Shown here: positions 28,133 to 36,941 of the stretch, in pieces
How positions within the stretch are numbered: position 1 is the first letter of the stretch
Layout: the number at the start of each line of letters is the position of its first letter
Origin: Chloroflexota bacterium
GTDB lineage: Bacteria > Chloroflexota > Anaerolineae > Anaerolineales > VGOW01
Assembly: GCA_016213135.1 (NCBI GenBank)
Contig: JACRBQ010000070.1
Span: 1-62,568, forward strand
Direction of reading: 5' to 3'
Length of the DNA stretch: 62,568 nucleotides
Notes under the pieces: model-generated
The model's input: the letters and a program-made list of their open reading frames with translations, nothing else
The model's database searches: none
Told to the model about the DNA's origin: nothing
Position numbers and translations under genes: made by a program

Positions 28133-28753
28133 TCACGTCACATAAAACGTCATGCGCTGCAAGTGGATCACCGGATCAATGTATTGCACCTGCACCTCTT
28201 TCGGCACGGTGAGGTTGATGGGCGCATAGTTGAGGATGGCCCGAACGCCCGCCTCCACCAGCCGGTTGGCAATCTCCTGTGCTCTGCCGGCCGGCACCGC
28301 CAGCATCACTATCCTTAGCCCGCGCGCCCGAATCTCGTCCACTATTTGTGACGAGTCGAGCACCGGCATGCCGGCGATCGTCGTGCCCACTTTGGCCGGG
28401 TCGTTGTCGAACACCGCCGTAATACGAAAGCCCCGGTTGGCAAAGCCGTTGTAATTCGCCAATGCGCGGCCCAGATCGCCCACGCCCACCAGCGCCACTT
28501 GCCACTCGGCCTCGGTGTGCAGAATGCGTTGCAACTGCTCGACAAGGTACAGGATTTGATACCCCGTGCCCTGTTTGCCAAACTCGCCAAAATGACTCAA
28601 GTCCTTGCGGATTTGCGCCGAGCTAATCCCTAGCCGCTCGCCCAATTCCTTCGACGACGTGATCAGTTGTCCGTCTTGAGCCATGCGGGTCAGCGCCCGC
28701 AAATAGACCGGGAGTCGCCCGACGACAATGTCTGGTATCTCTCGTATGCTCAT
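28133..28753 (-). CDS. rex: Redox-sensing transcriptional repressor Rex
   Basis: A 206-residue homodimeric repressor that reads the NADH/NAD+ ratio. The winged-helix N-terminal domain carries SSKELGERLGISSAQIRKDL and the family-typical FGEFGKQGTGY turn (residues about 35-65). The Rossmann domain begins with VALVGVGDLGRALANY, and the domain-swap helix region lies at the C-terminus. Length and motifs are complete. Rex typically controls fermentation and respiratory genes; no full Rex operator (TTGTGAANNNNTTCACAA) was seen here, only a TTGTGATTGTGCG half-like sequence just upstream of its own start. Confidence 0.94.
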   Translation of the reverse strand: MSIREIPDIVVGRLPVYLRALTRMAQDGQLITSSKELGERLGISSAQIRKDLSHFGEFGKQGTGYQILYLVEQLQRILHTEAEWQVALVGVGDLGRALANYNGFANRGFRITAVFDNDPAKVGTTIAGMPVLDSSQIVDEIRARGLRIVMLAVPAGRAQEIANRLVEAGVRAILNYAPINLTVPKEVQVQYIDPVIHLQRMTFYVT

Positions 28754-28797
28754 AACCCCGTCCTTTACCCCCGCTTGTGATTGTGCGTGCTAGTAGT

Positions 28798-28897
28798 AGT
28801 CCGCCAACCTGGGATTGCATAGCCGTAGCCTAGCCCCTTGTGGGCGGCGCACGCGCACAAGGCGCTACGCTACACAGCGCTCTGACATTGGCGGACT
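28798..28897. repeat. 100-bp hairpin element (MITE-like) upstream of rex
   Basis: Ends AGTCCGCCAA and TTGGCGGACT are perfect 10-bp inverted repeats, and an inner pair, TAGCCTAGCCCCTTGTG and CACAAGGCGCTACGCTA, matches at 15 of 17 positions. It encodes nothing. It separates rex from the divergent membrane-protein cluster. Confidence 0.65.
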
Positions 28898-28968
28898 GCT
28901 AGTGGTCGTGTAATTTAGCACTAATCGGAAAGTAAAACAAGCCGATACTCCGGTGTAAAATCCATCCC

Positions 28969-30519
28969 ATGAACAACACCCTGGAGCCGGGGCGGGTCAG
29001 CCGCGGCGAATGGCGTTGGGCGTGGGGCTGGGCGCTGGCCGTGGTGGCCCTCTCCTGCGCGCCCTACGTTTACGCCGCGCTCGCCGCGCCGCCTGGCCAC
29101 ACCTTCGGCGGCTTCCTCACTAACACCCAGGACGGCAACAGCTACCTCGCCAAAATGCGGCAGGGCTACGATGGCGCGTGGCTCTTCCGCCTGCCCTTCA
29201 CCCCCGAAGACCAGCGCGGCATTTTCGTCTTCACCCTCTACCTCGGCCTCGGCCACTTGGCCCGCCTCACCGGCCTGCCGCTGCTGCTCGTCTTTCACCT
29301 GGCCCGCGCCGCCGCCGGACTCTTTTTGCTGCTCACTGTTTACCGCCTCGCCGCCGAACTTTCGCCGGTTATCGCGGCGCGCCGTTGGGCGTTTGCCATC
29401 GTGGCCTTCGGCGGCGGGCTGGCCCTCGTCTCCATTGTCATCGGGCGCAGCAACGCCGCTGCCTTCGTCCCCGTCGATCTCTTCGTCCCCGAATCCGTCG
29501 GCTTCTATTCTATCCTCTCCAACCCACACTTCTCGCCGGCCTTCGCGTTGCAAGCGTGGGCCATCGTGTGGCTGCTGCATCCGCCGCGCTTGCCGCTCTG
29601 GGCGCAGTGTGTGGGGATGGGCCTGATCGGCGCGGGCATCATTTCACTGGCCCCCTACCTGGCCCCCGTTGTGGCCGCGTCGGCGGTGGCCGCATTTCCA
29701 AAGACCTTTAGGGTCTCGAAGACCCTAAAGGTCTGGCGCGCAACCGCGCGCTTGTTTGCCCTCGGCGCGAGTATGGCCGCGCTGCTGGCCTACGACGTGT
29801 GGGCCATGCGCTCCGACCCGGCAGTCATCGTATGGGCCGCGCAAAACATCACTGCCTCGCCACCCCCGGCTGATACACTGCTCGGGCTGGGACTCTGGTT
29901 CCCACTGGCGGTAGTGGGGCTGTGGAGGGTTGGGACCTTCGGCAAACGGCCCGCGCTGGCTGTGGCCGTGTGGCTGGGGGTCGGCGGCGCGCTCGTCTAT
30001 ATCCCCTATGCGCTGCAACGTCGCTTCCTCGGCGGTCTCTTCATCCCCATGGCCGTGTTGGCCGGTGCGGGCGTGGCGTGGCTGCTGAGTCACATGGCAA
30101 AGGGCTGGGAGCGCGCGCTTTCGCTGGCGGTGCTGCTGTTGTTCGGCTTCACCAGCAACGCGCTGGTGCTGGCCGCGCTGTTGCGCGCCCCGGCTTCGGC
30201 CGACCCGGCGCTGTATCTTTCCAACGACGAAGTTGCCGCGCTGCGCTGGATTGACGCGCACGCCACCGCCGCCGATGTGGTGCTGGCCGATGCGCGGCTG
30301 GGCAACATTGTGCCTGGTTGGGCCGGCGCGCGCGTGGTGTACGGCCACCCGATGGAAACGATTGACGCCGCGCGCCGCCGCGCCGAAGTGGACGCCTACT
30401 TCATTAGCGGCGGCGACCTGCCCGACCGTTACCGCGTGGCCTACATCCTCGGCGGCCCGGTCACTGCCGGGTGGCAAGTGGTTTTCCAAAGCGGCGCGGT
30501 GCGGGTGTATGGCCGATAG
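28969..30519 (+). CDS. Polytopic membrane protein, GT-C-like (paralogue of the gene at 32735)
   Basis: A 516-residue protein with roughly ten to twelve transmembrane helices and no recognised Pfam-level signature I can name with certainty. After the first helix is an extracytoplasmic stretch, FLTNTQDGNSYLAKMRQGYDG, containing an acidic residue as in GT-C glycosyltransferases. A C-terminal soluble part has ALRWIDAHATAADVVLAD. The related gene at 32735 shares DGNSYLAKM, the LQRRF loop and overall layout. It contains an in-frame 33-bp palindromic element (29702-29734) encoding KTFRVSKTLKV. It overlaps the next gene by 11 bases. Probably acts on lipid-linked sugars or surface polymers; function inferred only. 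Confidence 0.7.
   Translation: MNNTLEPGRVSRGEWRWAWGWALAVVALSCAPYVYAALAAPPGHTFGGFLTNTQDGNSYLAKMRQGYDGAWLFRLPFTPEDQRGIFVFTLYLGLGHLARLTGLPLLLVFHLARAAAGLFLLLTVYRLAAELSPVIAARRWAFAIVAFGGGLALVSIVIGRSNAAAFVPVDLFVPESVGFYSILSNPHFSPAFALQAWAIVWLLHPPRLPLWAQCVGMGLIGAGIISLAPYLAPVVAASAVAAFPKTFRVSKTLKVWRATARLFALGASMAALLAYDVWAMRSDPAVIVWAAQNITASPPPADTLLGLGLWFPLAVVGLWRVGTFGKRPALAVAVWLGVGGALVYIPYALQRRFLGGLFIPMAVLAGAGVAWLLSHMAKGWERALSLAVLLLFGFTSNALVLAALLRAPASADPALYLSNDEVAALRWIDAHATAADVVLADARLGNIVPGWAGARVVYGHPMETIDAARRRAEVDAYFISGGDLPDRYRVAYILGGPVTAGWQVVFQSGAVRVYGR
29702..29734. repeat. 33-bp nested palindrome (copy 2), in frame inside a gene
   Basis: Arm AGACCTTTAGGGTCT, spacer CGA, arm AGACCCTAAAGGTCT; the arms are exact reverse complements. 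It matches copy 1 (11855-11887) in size, spacer length and core. Its length is 33 bases (11 codons), so it does not disturb the host reading frame. Confidence 0.85.
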
Positions 30520-32728
30520 ACTTCGACGCAGTTCCACTGTTTGTGTGGGGCGGCGCTTCCCGTTTGAGTTCGCCCTCTTTCTGCTGTGGGCCGCGCTGCT
30601 GCTTGGCCCGGCGGCGCTGCACCCCGGCTGGGCGCTCATGCCGCCGCGCTCGCCGTTCTCCGATCTGCTCATCTCCCATTGGCCGAACGCTGAATTTTTG
30701 CGGCGGTCGCTTTTTCAGTTTCACCAGCTCCCATTGTGGAACCCCTCCATCCTCGGCGGGGCACCGTTTGCCGCCGACCCGCTGGCCGGGCTGTGGTATC
30801 CGCCCAACTGGCTCACTGTGATTCTGCCGTTGCCGTTTGCCTTCAACCTTTTGCTCATGCTGCATTTGGCGTGGGGCGGGTGGGGCATGGCCCGCTGGGC
30901 GCGGGCGAGCGGCGTGGGGCAAGGGCCGGCGCTGTTGGCCGGGCTGGCCTTTGCCGGAATGCCCAAGCTCATCGCCCACATCGGCGCGGGACACATTTCG
31001 CTGGTATACGCCGTAGCGTGGACGCCGTGGCTAATGCTGAGTGTGGAACGCGCAACAGCGATTGCGAAAGCTCATTCCGTATTCATCCTTCATCCTTCAT
31101 CCTTCATCCTTGCTCTTATCGCCCTCGCCGACCCTCGTTGGGCGGTATATGCCGGCGCCGCAATGATCGCTCTCTGGCTGGGCCGCCGCGCCTCGCTCCG
31201 CACATTGCTGCACAGCCTCGCCCTCGCCGCGCTGCTCACCGCCATCCTGTGGCTGCCGCTGCTGGAGTTTGTAAGCCGCGCCTCCCGCGCCGCCCTCACC
31301 GCCGCCGACAACGCCGCCTTCGCCCTGCCGCCGGGCTACCTCATCGGCCTCATCGTTCCGAACCTCGGCGGCTTTCACGAGTGGATGACTTACCTCGGCC
31401 TTGCGCCGTTGGCGTTGGCGATCATCGGCGTGGCAAAAGGGCGCGACCGCGTGGGCGTTCGCCTCATGGTTGCTATGGCCCTGGTTTCACTGCTGTGGGC
31501 GCTGGGGACGGGCGGGGGGCTGTTTGCCCTCCTCGGCCATTTGCCCGGCATCAGTTTGCTGCGCGTGCCATCGCGGTCGTGGTTTTTGGTGGGGCTGGCA
31601 GCCTGCTGGCTGGCGGGGCAGGGCGCGCAGGCGGTAGCCGAAGGCTTCCGCTTGGCGGGCCGCGCGGCCAACCTCGCCACGGTGGGCGTTGTTGCCGCGC
31701 TGTGGCTGTTGGCAGTGGGGGGTAGCACAGCCGCCCGTCACCCGTTAATCAACCTGCTCGGCATGGCGGCAATCGGCACGGCGGTGCTTTTGGCGTTGCG
31801 AGGTGATGTCATTCCGAGCCGCACAGCGGCGAGGAATCTCAGTGCCGGCCCTGAGATGCTTCGGGCCTCCAGCCCTGAGATGCTTCGGGCCTCCAGCCCT
31901 CAGCATGACATGGGATCAGTGTCGCCGGGTAGCGGCGCGAGATTGACCCGACCATTGGCCGCGCTGCTGGCCCTCACCCTCCTCGACCTGCTGTGGGTGA
32001 ACAGCACACTGCTCACCGCCCGCCCGGTGGAGCCGAGCGTGGTTGCCCAATGGCTGAACAGCCAGCCGGGGGTTTGGCGGGTATACTCTCCGTCGTTCAG
32101 CGTGCCGCCGCTCGATGCGGCGCGGCTGGGCCTCGAGCAGGCGGATGGGGTGAACCCGCTGCAACTGTCTGACACCGTGGCCTTTATGACCCGCGCCACC
32201 GGCGTGGCCTCCGGCGGCTACAGCGTCACCGTGCCGCCGTTTTTGGGCGACGTGGCCACTGCCAACGCTGCCGCCGTGCCCGATGCCGGGCTGCTCGGCG
32301 AGTTGAACGTGCGCTTTGTGGTGAGCGAATTCGATTTGCGCGGCGGGGGCTTCATCCTGCGGATGCAGATTGGCCGTACGCGCATTTACGAAAACATCCG
32401 CGACCGGGGGCGGGTGAGTGCGGGCGCGCTCACGTATTGGAGCCCGAACCGGATCGAGTATCTGGTTTCGGCGGAGGGGGACGGTCGGGCGATTCTGAGC
32501 GAGGTGTGGTATCCCGGTTGGCGCGCGTGGGTCGATGGCAAGCCGGTGACCATTGAGCACGCCGGGCTGTTCCGCGCAGTGACGGCGGGGGCGGGGGCGC
32601 ACCGGGTGGTGTTCGAGTTCTGGCCGCTGTCGGTGTACGTTGGGGCGGCCCTGAGCATGATCGGGCTGGGGTTGGCTCTATGGTCGGCACAGGCGATTCG
32701 GACGCGGAAAAACGCAGATGAACGCTGA
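30509..32728 (+). CDS. YfhO-family membrane protein (putative lipid-linked glycosyltransferase)
   Basis: A 739-residue YfhO-like protein with about a dozen transmembrane helices and a C-terminal extracytoplasmic domain. N-terminal landmarks are HWPNAEFLRRSLFQFHQLPLW with NPSILGGAPF, then LAGLWYPPNW, typical of the family; the C-terminus has SEVWYPGWRAWVDGKPV. YfhO proteins in Firmicutes transfer GlcNAc from lipid carriers to teichoic acids, so a surface-polymer glycosylation role is likely. The ATG at 30509 overlaps the previous stop by 11 bases. Two in-frame insertions are visible: four TTCATCC words (31081-31111) and a 110-bp repeat-derived stretch (31810-31917). Confidence 0.8.
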   Translation: MADRLRRSSTVCVGRRFPFEFALFLLWAALLLGPAALHPGWALMPPRSPFSDLLISHWPNAEFLRRSLFQFHQLPLWNPSILGGAPFAADPLAGLWYPPNWLTVILPLPFAFNLLLMLHLAWGGWGMARWARASGVGQGPALLAGLAFAGMPKLIAHIGAGHISLVYAVAWTPWLMLSVERATAIAKAHSVFILHPSSFILALIALADPRWAVYAGAAMIALWLGRRASLRTLLHSLALAALLTAILWLPLLEFVSRASRAALTAADNAAFALPPGYLIGLIVPNLGGFHEWMTYLGLAPLALAIIGVAKGRDRVGVRLMVAMALVSLLWALGTGGGLFALLGHLPGISLLRVPSRSWFLVGLAACWLAGQGAQAVAEGFRLAGRAANLATVGVVAALWLLAVGGSTAARHPLINLLGMAAIGTAVLLALRGDVIPSRTAARNLSAGPEMLRASSPEMLRASSPQHDMGSVSPGSGARLTRPLAALLALTLLDLLWVNSTLLTARPVEPSVVAQWLNSQPGVWRVYSPSFSVPPLDAARLGLEQADGVNPLQLSDTVAFMTRATGVASGGYSVTVPPFLGDVATANAAAVPDAGLLGELNVRFVVSEFDLRGGGFILRMQIGRTRIYENIRDRGRVSAGALTYWSPNRIEYLVSAEGDGRAILSEVWYPGWRAWVDGKPVTIEHAGLFRAVTAGAGAHRVVFEFWPLSVYVGAALSMIGLGLALWSAQAIRTRKNADER
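31081..31111. repeat. In-frame TTCATCC tandem block
   Basis: Four copies of the 7-bp word TTCATCC inside the YfhO-like gene, encoding FILHPSSFIL. The gap downstream of aspA carries the same word in the opposite orientation. Confidence 0.75.
31810..31917. repeat. In-frame dispersed repeat with duplicated 31-bp unit
   Basis: Contains CATTCCGAGCCGCA, GCGAGGAATCTC, then two tandem copies of a unit starting CCTGAGATGCTTCGGGCC, ending in CAGCATGACATG. The ends (GTCATTCCGAG and GCATGACA) resemble a hairpin-type dispersed repeat. In the protein it adds the hydrophilic, repeated segment PEMLRASS within a membrane region. Confidence 0.7.
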
Positions 32729-32734
32729 TCCAAC

Positions 32735-34423
32735 ATGAAAAAAATTTCCACAAAAGAATGGCGCTGGGCCGCGATTTTTTCCGCCGCCGTGATGGCGCTG
32801 ACGTGCGTGCCGTACCTCGTGGGCGCGGCGCGCTCCGGCGACGACGGGCGCTTTTCGGGTTTCGTCATTGGCGTGGAGGACGGCAACTCGTATCTCGCCA
32901 AGATGCAGTTGGGCGCGCACGGCCAGTGGCTGTTCCAATTGCCGTATGCCATCGAGGATCATCCCAAGTCGCTGGTGTATTCCTTTTACATTTTGCTCGG
33001 CAAGCTGGCGGGCTGGGTCGTGGGCACGGCGGACCCGCTGCGGCTGCACGATGCGCTGGTGTTTTCCTTCCACGCGGCGCGGGTAGCCTGCGGCTTTGGG
33101 CTGCTGCTGACCTCGTATGCCTTTGTGGCCGAACTGCTGCCGCGTGTGCGCCAGCGGCGGCTGGCGCTGATGCTGGTGGCGCTGGGCGGCGGGTTGGGCT
33201 GGCTGGCGCTGGCGCTGCAGTTGCCCGGCGTGCCGCTGGAGTTTTACTCGCCGGAGGCGTTCACGTTTTTGGATCTCTACAGCCTGCCGCACCTCGCGGC
33301 GGCGCGCATGGCCATGCTCGGCGGCTTGCTGTTCTATATGCGCGCGGTGCGCGCCACGCGCGCCGGGGGCGCGGTGTGGCGCTGGCTGATCGCGGCGGCA
33401 GGGGCGTGGGCGCTGCTTACCTTCATTCAACCGTTTTACATGATCATTGTGTATGTGATCCTTGCCATGCACATTGCCATCCTCGGCGTGTTTGCCTTCC
33501 GCGAAACCGAGGGCGCGCTGACGCGCGGGCTGGACATGGGCGCGACGGCGGTGCGTGCGCTGTGGGTGGCGGCGCTGGCCGGGCTGGCCGGTGCGCCTAT
33601 GGTGCTGTACACCTTTCTGCTCATGACCGCCGACCCGGTGTATCAAACGTGGGGCGCGCAGAATGTGATCCTCTCTCCCGCGCCGTGGTATTACGCGCTG
33701 GCGTGGGGGCTGCTAGCCGTGCCGGCCGTGTTCGGGTTGCGCTCGCTCTACCGGCGTAACGTTTTGGCGTGGGCGCTGGTGGCGGGCTGGCTGGCGGCAG
33801 TGCCGGTGCTGCTCTACGTTCCGTACAACTTGCAGCGCCGCTTTGCGGAAGGGGCGCAAGTGCCGCTGGTCGCGCTGGCCGTGCTGGGACTCACGGCGGG
33901 GTTGCCCACGGTCAAGCGGCTGCGCCTCGTGGGCCGGCGGGGCTGGCGATATGCGTCACTGGGGCTGGTGGCCCTGTCGCTCCCGGCCACCATGCTGTTG
34001 TGGGTGGGGGGCATCGTCGGCGCGTCCCAGCCCGCCCATCCCATGTTTCAAAACAACGATCAGGTGGCCACGTATGTGTTTCTGGCGCGCAGCGTGCCGC
34101 CCCGCTCGGTGGTGCTGTCGTCGTATCAGTTTGGCAACGCCGCGCCTGCCTACGGCTATGTGGTTGCTTTCGCGGGCCACGGGCCGGAGACGCCCCATCT
34201 CGACACCAAGCTGGAAATGGTCGCGCAGTTTTACGACCCCAAAGTGGACGCCGGGTCGCGCCGCGACAGCTTTCTGCTCATTGGCATGCCCTATGTAGTC
34301 ATCGGCCCCTTCGAGCGCGAGTTGGGCGCGTTCGACCCGGCAGACCCAAAGCAGGCGGACTATTTGCAACGCATCTTTCAGTCGGGCGACTATTCGGTGT
34401 GGTCTCTCAAAACGGGGCCGTGA
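32735..34423 (+). CDS. Polytopic membrane protein, GT-C-like (paralogue of the gene at 28969)
   Basis: A 562-residue membrane protein with about eleven transmembrane helices. It repeats the landmarks of its paralogue: VEDGNSYLAKMQLGAHGQW after helix 1, VPYNLQRRFAEG between late helices, and a C-terminal soluble region (VATYVFLARSVPPRSVVLSS). The acidic residue in the first loop is where GT-C enzymes keep their catalytic aspartate, but activity is unproven. It starts seven bases after the first YfhO-like gene, and its stop (TGATG) overlaps the start of the second YfhO-like gene, so the pair is translationally coupled. The order repeats that of 28969-32728, implying an ancient tandem duplication. 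Confidence 0.7.
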   Translation: MKKISTKEWRWAAIFSAAVMALTCVPYLVGAARSGDDGRFSGFVIGVEDGNSYLAKMQLGAHGQWLFQLPYAIEDHPKSLVYSFYILLGKLAGWVVGTADPLRLHDALVFSFHAARVACGFGLLLTSYAFVAELLPRVRQRRLALMLVALGGGLGWLALALQLPGVPLEFYSPEAFTFLDLYSLPHLAAARMAMLGGLLFYMRAVRATRAGGAVWRWLIAAAGAWALLTFIQPFYMIIVYVILAMHIAILGVFAFRETEGALTRGLDMGATAVRALWVAALAGLAGAPMVLYTFLLMTADPVYQTWGAQNVILSPAPWYYALAWGLLAVPAVFGLRSLYRRNVLAWALVAGWLAAVPVLLYVPYNLQRRFAEGAQVPLVALAVLGLTAGLPTVKRLRLVGRRGWRYASLGLVALSLPATMLLWVGGIVGASQPAHPMFQNNDQVATYVFLARSVPPRSVVLSSYQFGNAAPAYGYVVAFAGHGPETPHLDTKLEMVAQFYDPKVDAGSRRDSFLLIGMPYVVIGPFERELGAFDPADPKQADYLQRIFQSGDYSVWSLKTGP

Positions 34424-36813
34424 TGCAAACGAGTGACTGGACCGGGCAGGGGGGCGGGGTCAAGTGGCCCGCCCGGCAACTGTTTCGCCAAGGGGAGCGG
34501 CTTTGGCCCGAGCTTGTCTGCGCCCTCGCCCCGCTCGCCGTTTATTGGCGCATCGTGTTCGGCGGGCAGGTGCTGTATTGGGGACTGCCCGCGCTGCAAT
34601 TCGTGCCGTGGCGCGTGCTAGTGAACGACGCCCTGCGCCACGGCCAGTGGCCGCTGTGGACTTCGTTGCTGGGCATGGGCGCGCCGCTGCTCGCCAATCA
34701 CCAATCCGCCGTGTTCTATCCGCCCAACTGGCTGGCGCTGTTGCTGCCGCCCGAAACCGCCGTGAGTGTGCTGGCCGTGCTGCATCTTTCGCTGGCAGGC
34801 GTGGGCGCGGCGCGGCTGGCGCGCATGCTTGGCGTGGGGCCGCTCGGCGCGGCAGTCTCCGGGCTGACCTTTGGCCTCTCCGGTTACCTCACCGCCCGGC
34901 TGTGGTTCATCAGCATAGACAACACCATGGCCTGGCTGCCGTGGGTGCTGCTGTTTGCGCCGCGCCCCGCGCCCTCGCCGGTCGCCAACCCCCGTGCCCG
35001 TTTCCTCGCCCTCAGCCTCGTCATCGCCCTGCAACTCCTCGCCGGCCACGCCCAAAGCTCCTTTTACACCCTCCTCATCGCCGCCGCGTGGGTATGCGGC
35101 TGGGCGGCGGTCAGAGGTCAGGGGACAGTGATCAGTGATCAGAGGGCAGTGAGCAGGGGCCAGCGGTCAGAGGCAGACGGTCAGCGTTCGTCGCTCATGC
35201 CGGCTGTATGCAAAGGCAACTCATCTCTCCTCTCACGTCTCACCTCTCACGTCTCTCCTCTCTCTTCTCTCCTCTCTCCTCTCTCCTCTCTCTTCTCTCC
35301 CCTCTCCTCCCTCCTCCTCTCCTCCGCCCTCGCCCTCGCCCTCACCGCCGCGCAACTGCTGCCCACGCTCGAACTCCTCCGCGAGTCGCCCCGCGCCAAC
35401 ACCGCCGACTACACCTTTGCCACGACCTATTCCCTGTGGCCGTGGCGGTTGCTTACCTTTGCCGCCCCAAACTTCTTCGGCCATCCCGCTGACCACAACT
35501 ACTGGGGCTACGGCTCGTATTGGGAAGACGACGCCTACCTCGGCCTCGTGCCACTCCTCTTTGCTGCCTACGCCCTCTGGCACAGCATTCGCAATCGCAA
35601 GCAAACCGCCGCCCGTTTCGTCCTCGCCGTCCTCGCCCCGCTCGCGCTCCTCTCCATCACCCTCGCCCTCGGCAAAAACACGCCGCTCTTCCCGTTCCTC
35701 TATCGGTACGTCCCCGGCTTCAACCTCTTTCAAGCCCCGGCGCGCATGACCATCGGTTACACCCTCGCCCTCAGCCTGCTGGCCGGCCTCGGCGCGCACC
35801 ACTGGCAGCCCTCCGCGCGCGCGCGCTACTGGGCGCGCCTCGGCATAGCCGGAAGTTTGGCCGCTTTGATTTTTGGGGAAGTGGCTGCGCAACTGTTCGC
35901 CGACCCGCACGTTGCCACGTTTGCAAGCGGGTTGACCGGGGCCGCCCTTGTCGCGGTGGGCGCATGGCTGCTGATACTCAACCGCCCAGCCACCCCCAAC
36001 CGTTGGCAGTGGGCCGTCGCTGCCTTCATCGCCCTCGACCTCGGCTGGGCCGCCGCCCGCCTCAGCCCCACTGCCGACTCGGCTCTCTATCATTTGCCGC
36101 CATCGTTCACCCTCGCCGAGGGCCGCGTCTATCAGTCCGCCGCCGACGAGTATCGCGTCAAGTTCGGCGATTTCTTTCGCTTTCAATCCTTCGACCCGCT
36201 CGACGCTCAAGCCCTGCGCGATTCACTGCTGCCCAACCTCTCCGTCCTCAGCGGCGCGGCCTCGGTCAACAACTTCGACCCGCTGCTCCCGGCCCGATAC
36301 GTCACCTACCTCAAGGCGATGGAAGCGTCACCTCGGCTGATGGACCTGGCCGACGTGCGGGCCATCGTCAAACCGATGGGCACGGTAGAGACGCGCTATA
36401 TCGCGTCTCGTGCGCGGCTGGTGTACAACGCCCAAACGGCGGCCAACGGCGATTCCGCCCTGGCCTCACTGACCGCCCCGGCCTTCGACCCCGATTCCAC
36501 CGTGATACTGGAACCCGACCCCGCCCCCGCGCTGGCGCGTGGCTTCGCCGTGCAGCACGAAACGTTCACCGTCACCCTGGCACGCGACGGCTACTTCCTG
36601 CTTTCCGACACCTTTTACCCCGGCTGGCGCGTCCGCGTCGATGGGCACCCGCGCCCCCTCTTCCGCGCCGATTACACCTTCCGCGCCGTAGCCGTGCCCG
36701 CCGGAACGCACACGGTTGAGTTTGAATACGCGCCCCTGTCGTTTGCGGTTGGGCTGACCATTAGCGCCCTCGCCGCGCTGGTGTGGGTGGGGCTTTTGCT
36801 CATTCGCCGCTAG
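34423..36813 (+). CDS. YfhO-family membrane protein (second copy)
   Basis: A 796-residue YfhO-like protein. Family landmarks are LQFVPWRVLVNDALRHGQWP with LWTSLLGMGAP, HQSAVFYPPNWLALL, GYTLALSLLAGLGAH, and the C-terminal SDTFYPGWRVRVDGHPRPL. It is presumed to act on lipid-linked sugar donors at the outer face of the membrane. Between two helices (residues about 225-305) is a 200-base insertion of simple words, GATCAG-like (35110-35184) then CTCTC-like (35221-35325). They encode a serine/leucine-rich stretch absent from normal YfhO architecture. The reading frame is intact. The start overlaps the previous stop. Confidence 0.8.
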   Translation: MQTSDWTGQGGGVKWPARQLFRQGERLWPELVCALAPLAVYWRIVFGGQVLYWGLPALQFVPWRVLVNDALRHGQWPLWTSLLGMGAPLLANHQSAVFYPPNWLALLLPPETAVSVLAVLHLSLAGVGAARLARMLGVGPLGAAVSGLTFGLSGYLTARLWFISIDNTMAWLPWVLLFAPRPAPSPVANPRARFLALSLVIALQLLAGHAQSSFYTLLIAAAWVCGWAAVRGQGTVISDQRAVSRGQRSEADGQRSSLMPAVCKGNSSLLSRLTSHVSPLSSLLSPLSSLFSPLSSLLLSSALALALTAAQLLPTLELLRESPRANTADYTFATTYSLWPWRLLTFAAPNFFGHPADHNYWGYGSYWEDDAYLGLVPLLFAAYALWHSIRNRKQTAARFVLAVLAPLALLSITLALGKNTPLFPFLYRYVPGFNLFQAPARMTIGYTLALSLLAGLGAHHWQPSARARYWARLGIAGSLAALIFGEVAAQLFADPHVATFASGLTGAALVAVGAWLLILNRPATPNRWQWAVAAFIALDLGWAAARLSPTADSALYHLPPSFTLAEGRVYQSAADEYRVKFGDFFRFQSFDPLDAQALRDSLLPNLSVLSGAASVNNFDPLLPARYVTYLKAMEASPRLMDLADVRAIVKPMGTVETRYIASRARLVYNAQTAANGDSALASLTAPAFDPDSTVILEPDPAPALARGFAVQHETFTVTLARDGYFLLSDTFYPGWRVRVDGHPRPLFRADYTFRAVAVPAGTHTVEFEYAPLSFAVGLTISALAALVWVGLLLIRR
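35110..35325. repeat. In-frame simple-word insertions in the second YfhO-like gene
   Basis: 35110-35184 is made of GTCAGAGG/AGTGATCAG-type words; 35221-35325 is a nearly pure CTCTC/CTCTT/CTCAC tract. Together they lengthen one interhelical segment without breaking the frame. Confidence 0.75.
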
Positions 36814-36844
36814 AGCCAATTCCCAATTAATGGATGGCGCGAGG

Positions 36845-36911
36845 TTGGGGCGAAGCATTCGCCGCGCAGATTTTTGTAGCTTTGGGCGCCGGAGGCGAAT
36901 GCTTCGCCCGT
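36845..36911. repeat. Inverted repeat GGGGCGAAGCATTCGCC / GGCGAATGCTTCGCCC
   Basis: Sixteen-base arms around a 30-base loop in the 130-base gap after the second YfhO-like gene. The mixture of perfect arms and no T-run suggests a dispersed palindromic element rather than a terminator. Confidence 0.7.
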
Positions 36912-36941
36912 ACATCGAAGAGAAATCTGCTGTAGAAGCTC

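Noticed and set aside
35221-35325. CTCTC tract considered as CRISPR or structured repeat array
   Set aside because: No constant repeat-spacer pattern; it is simple-word low-complexity sequence translated within a YfhO-like gene.
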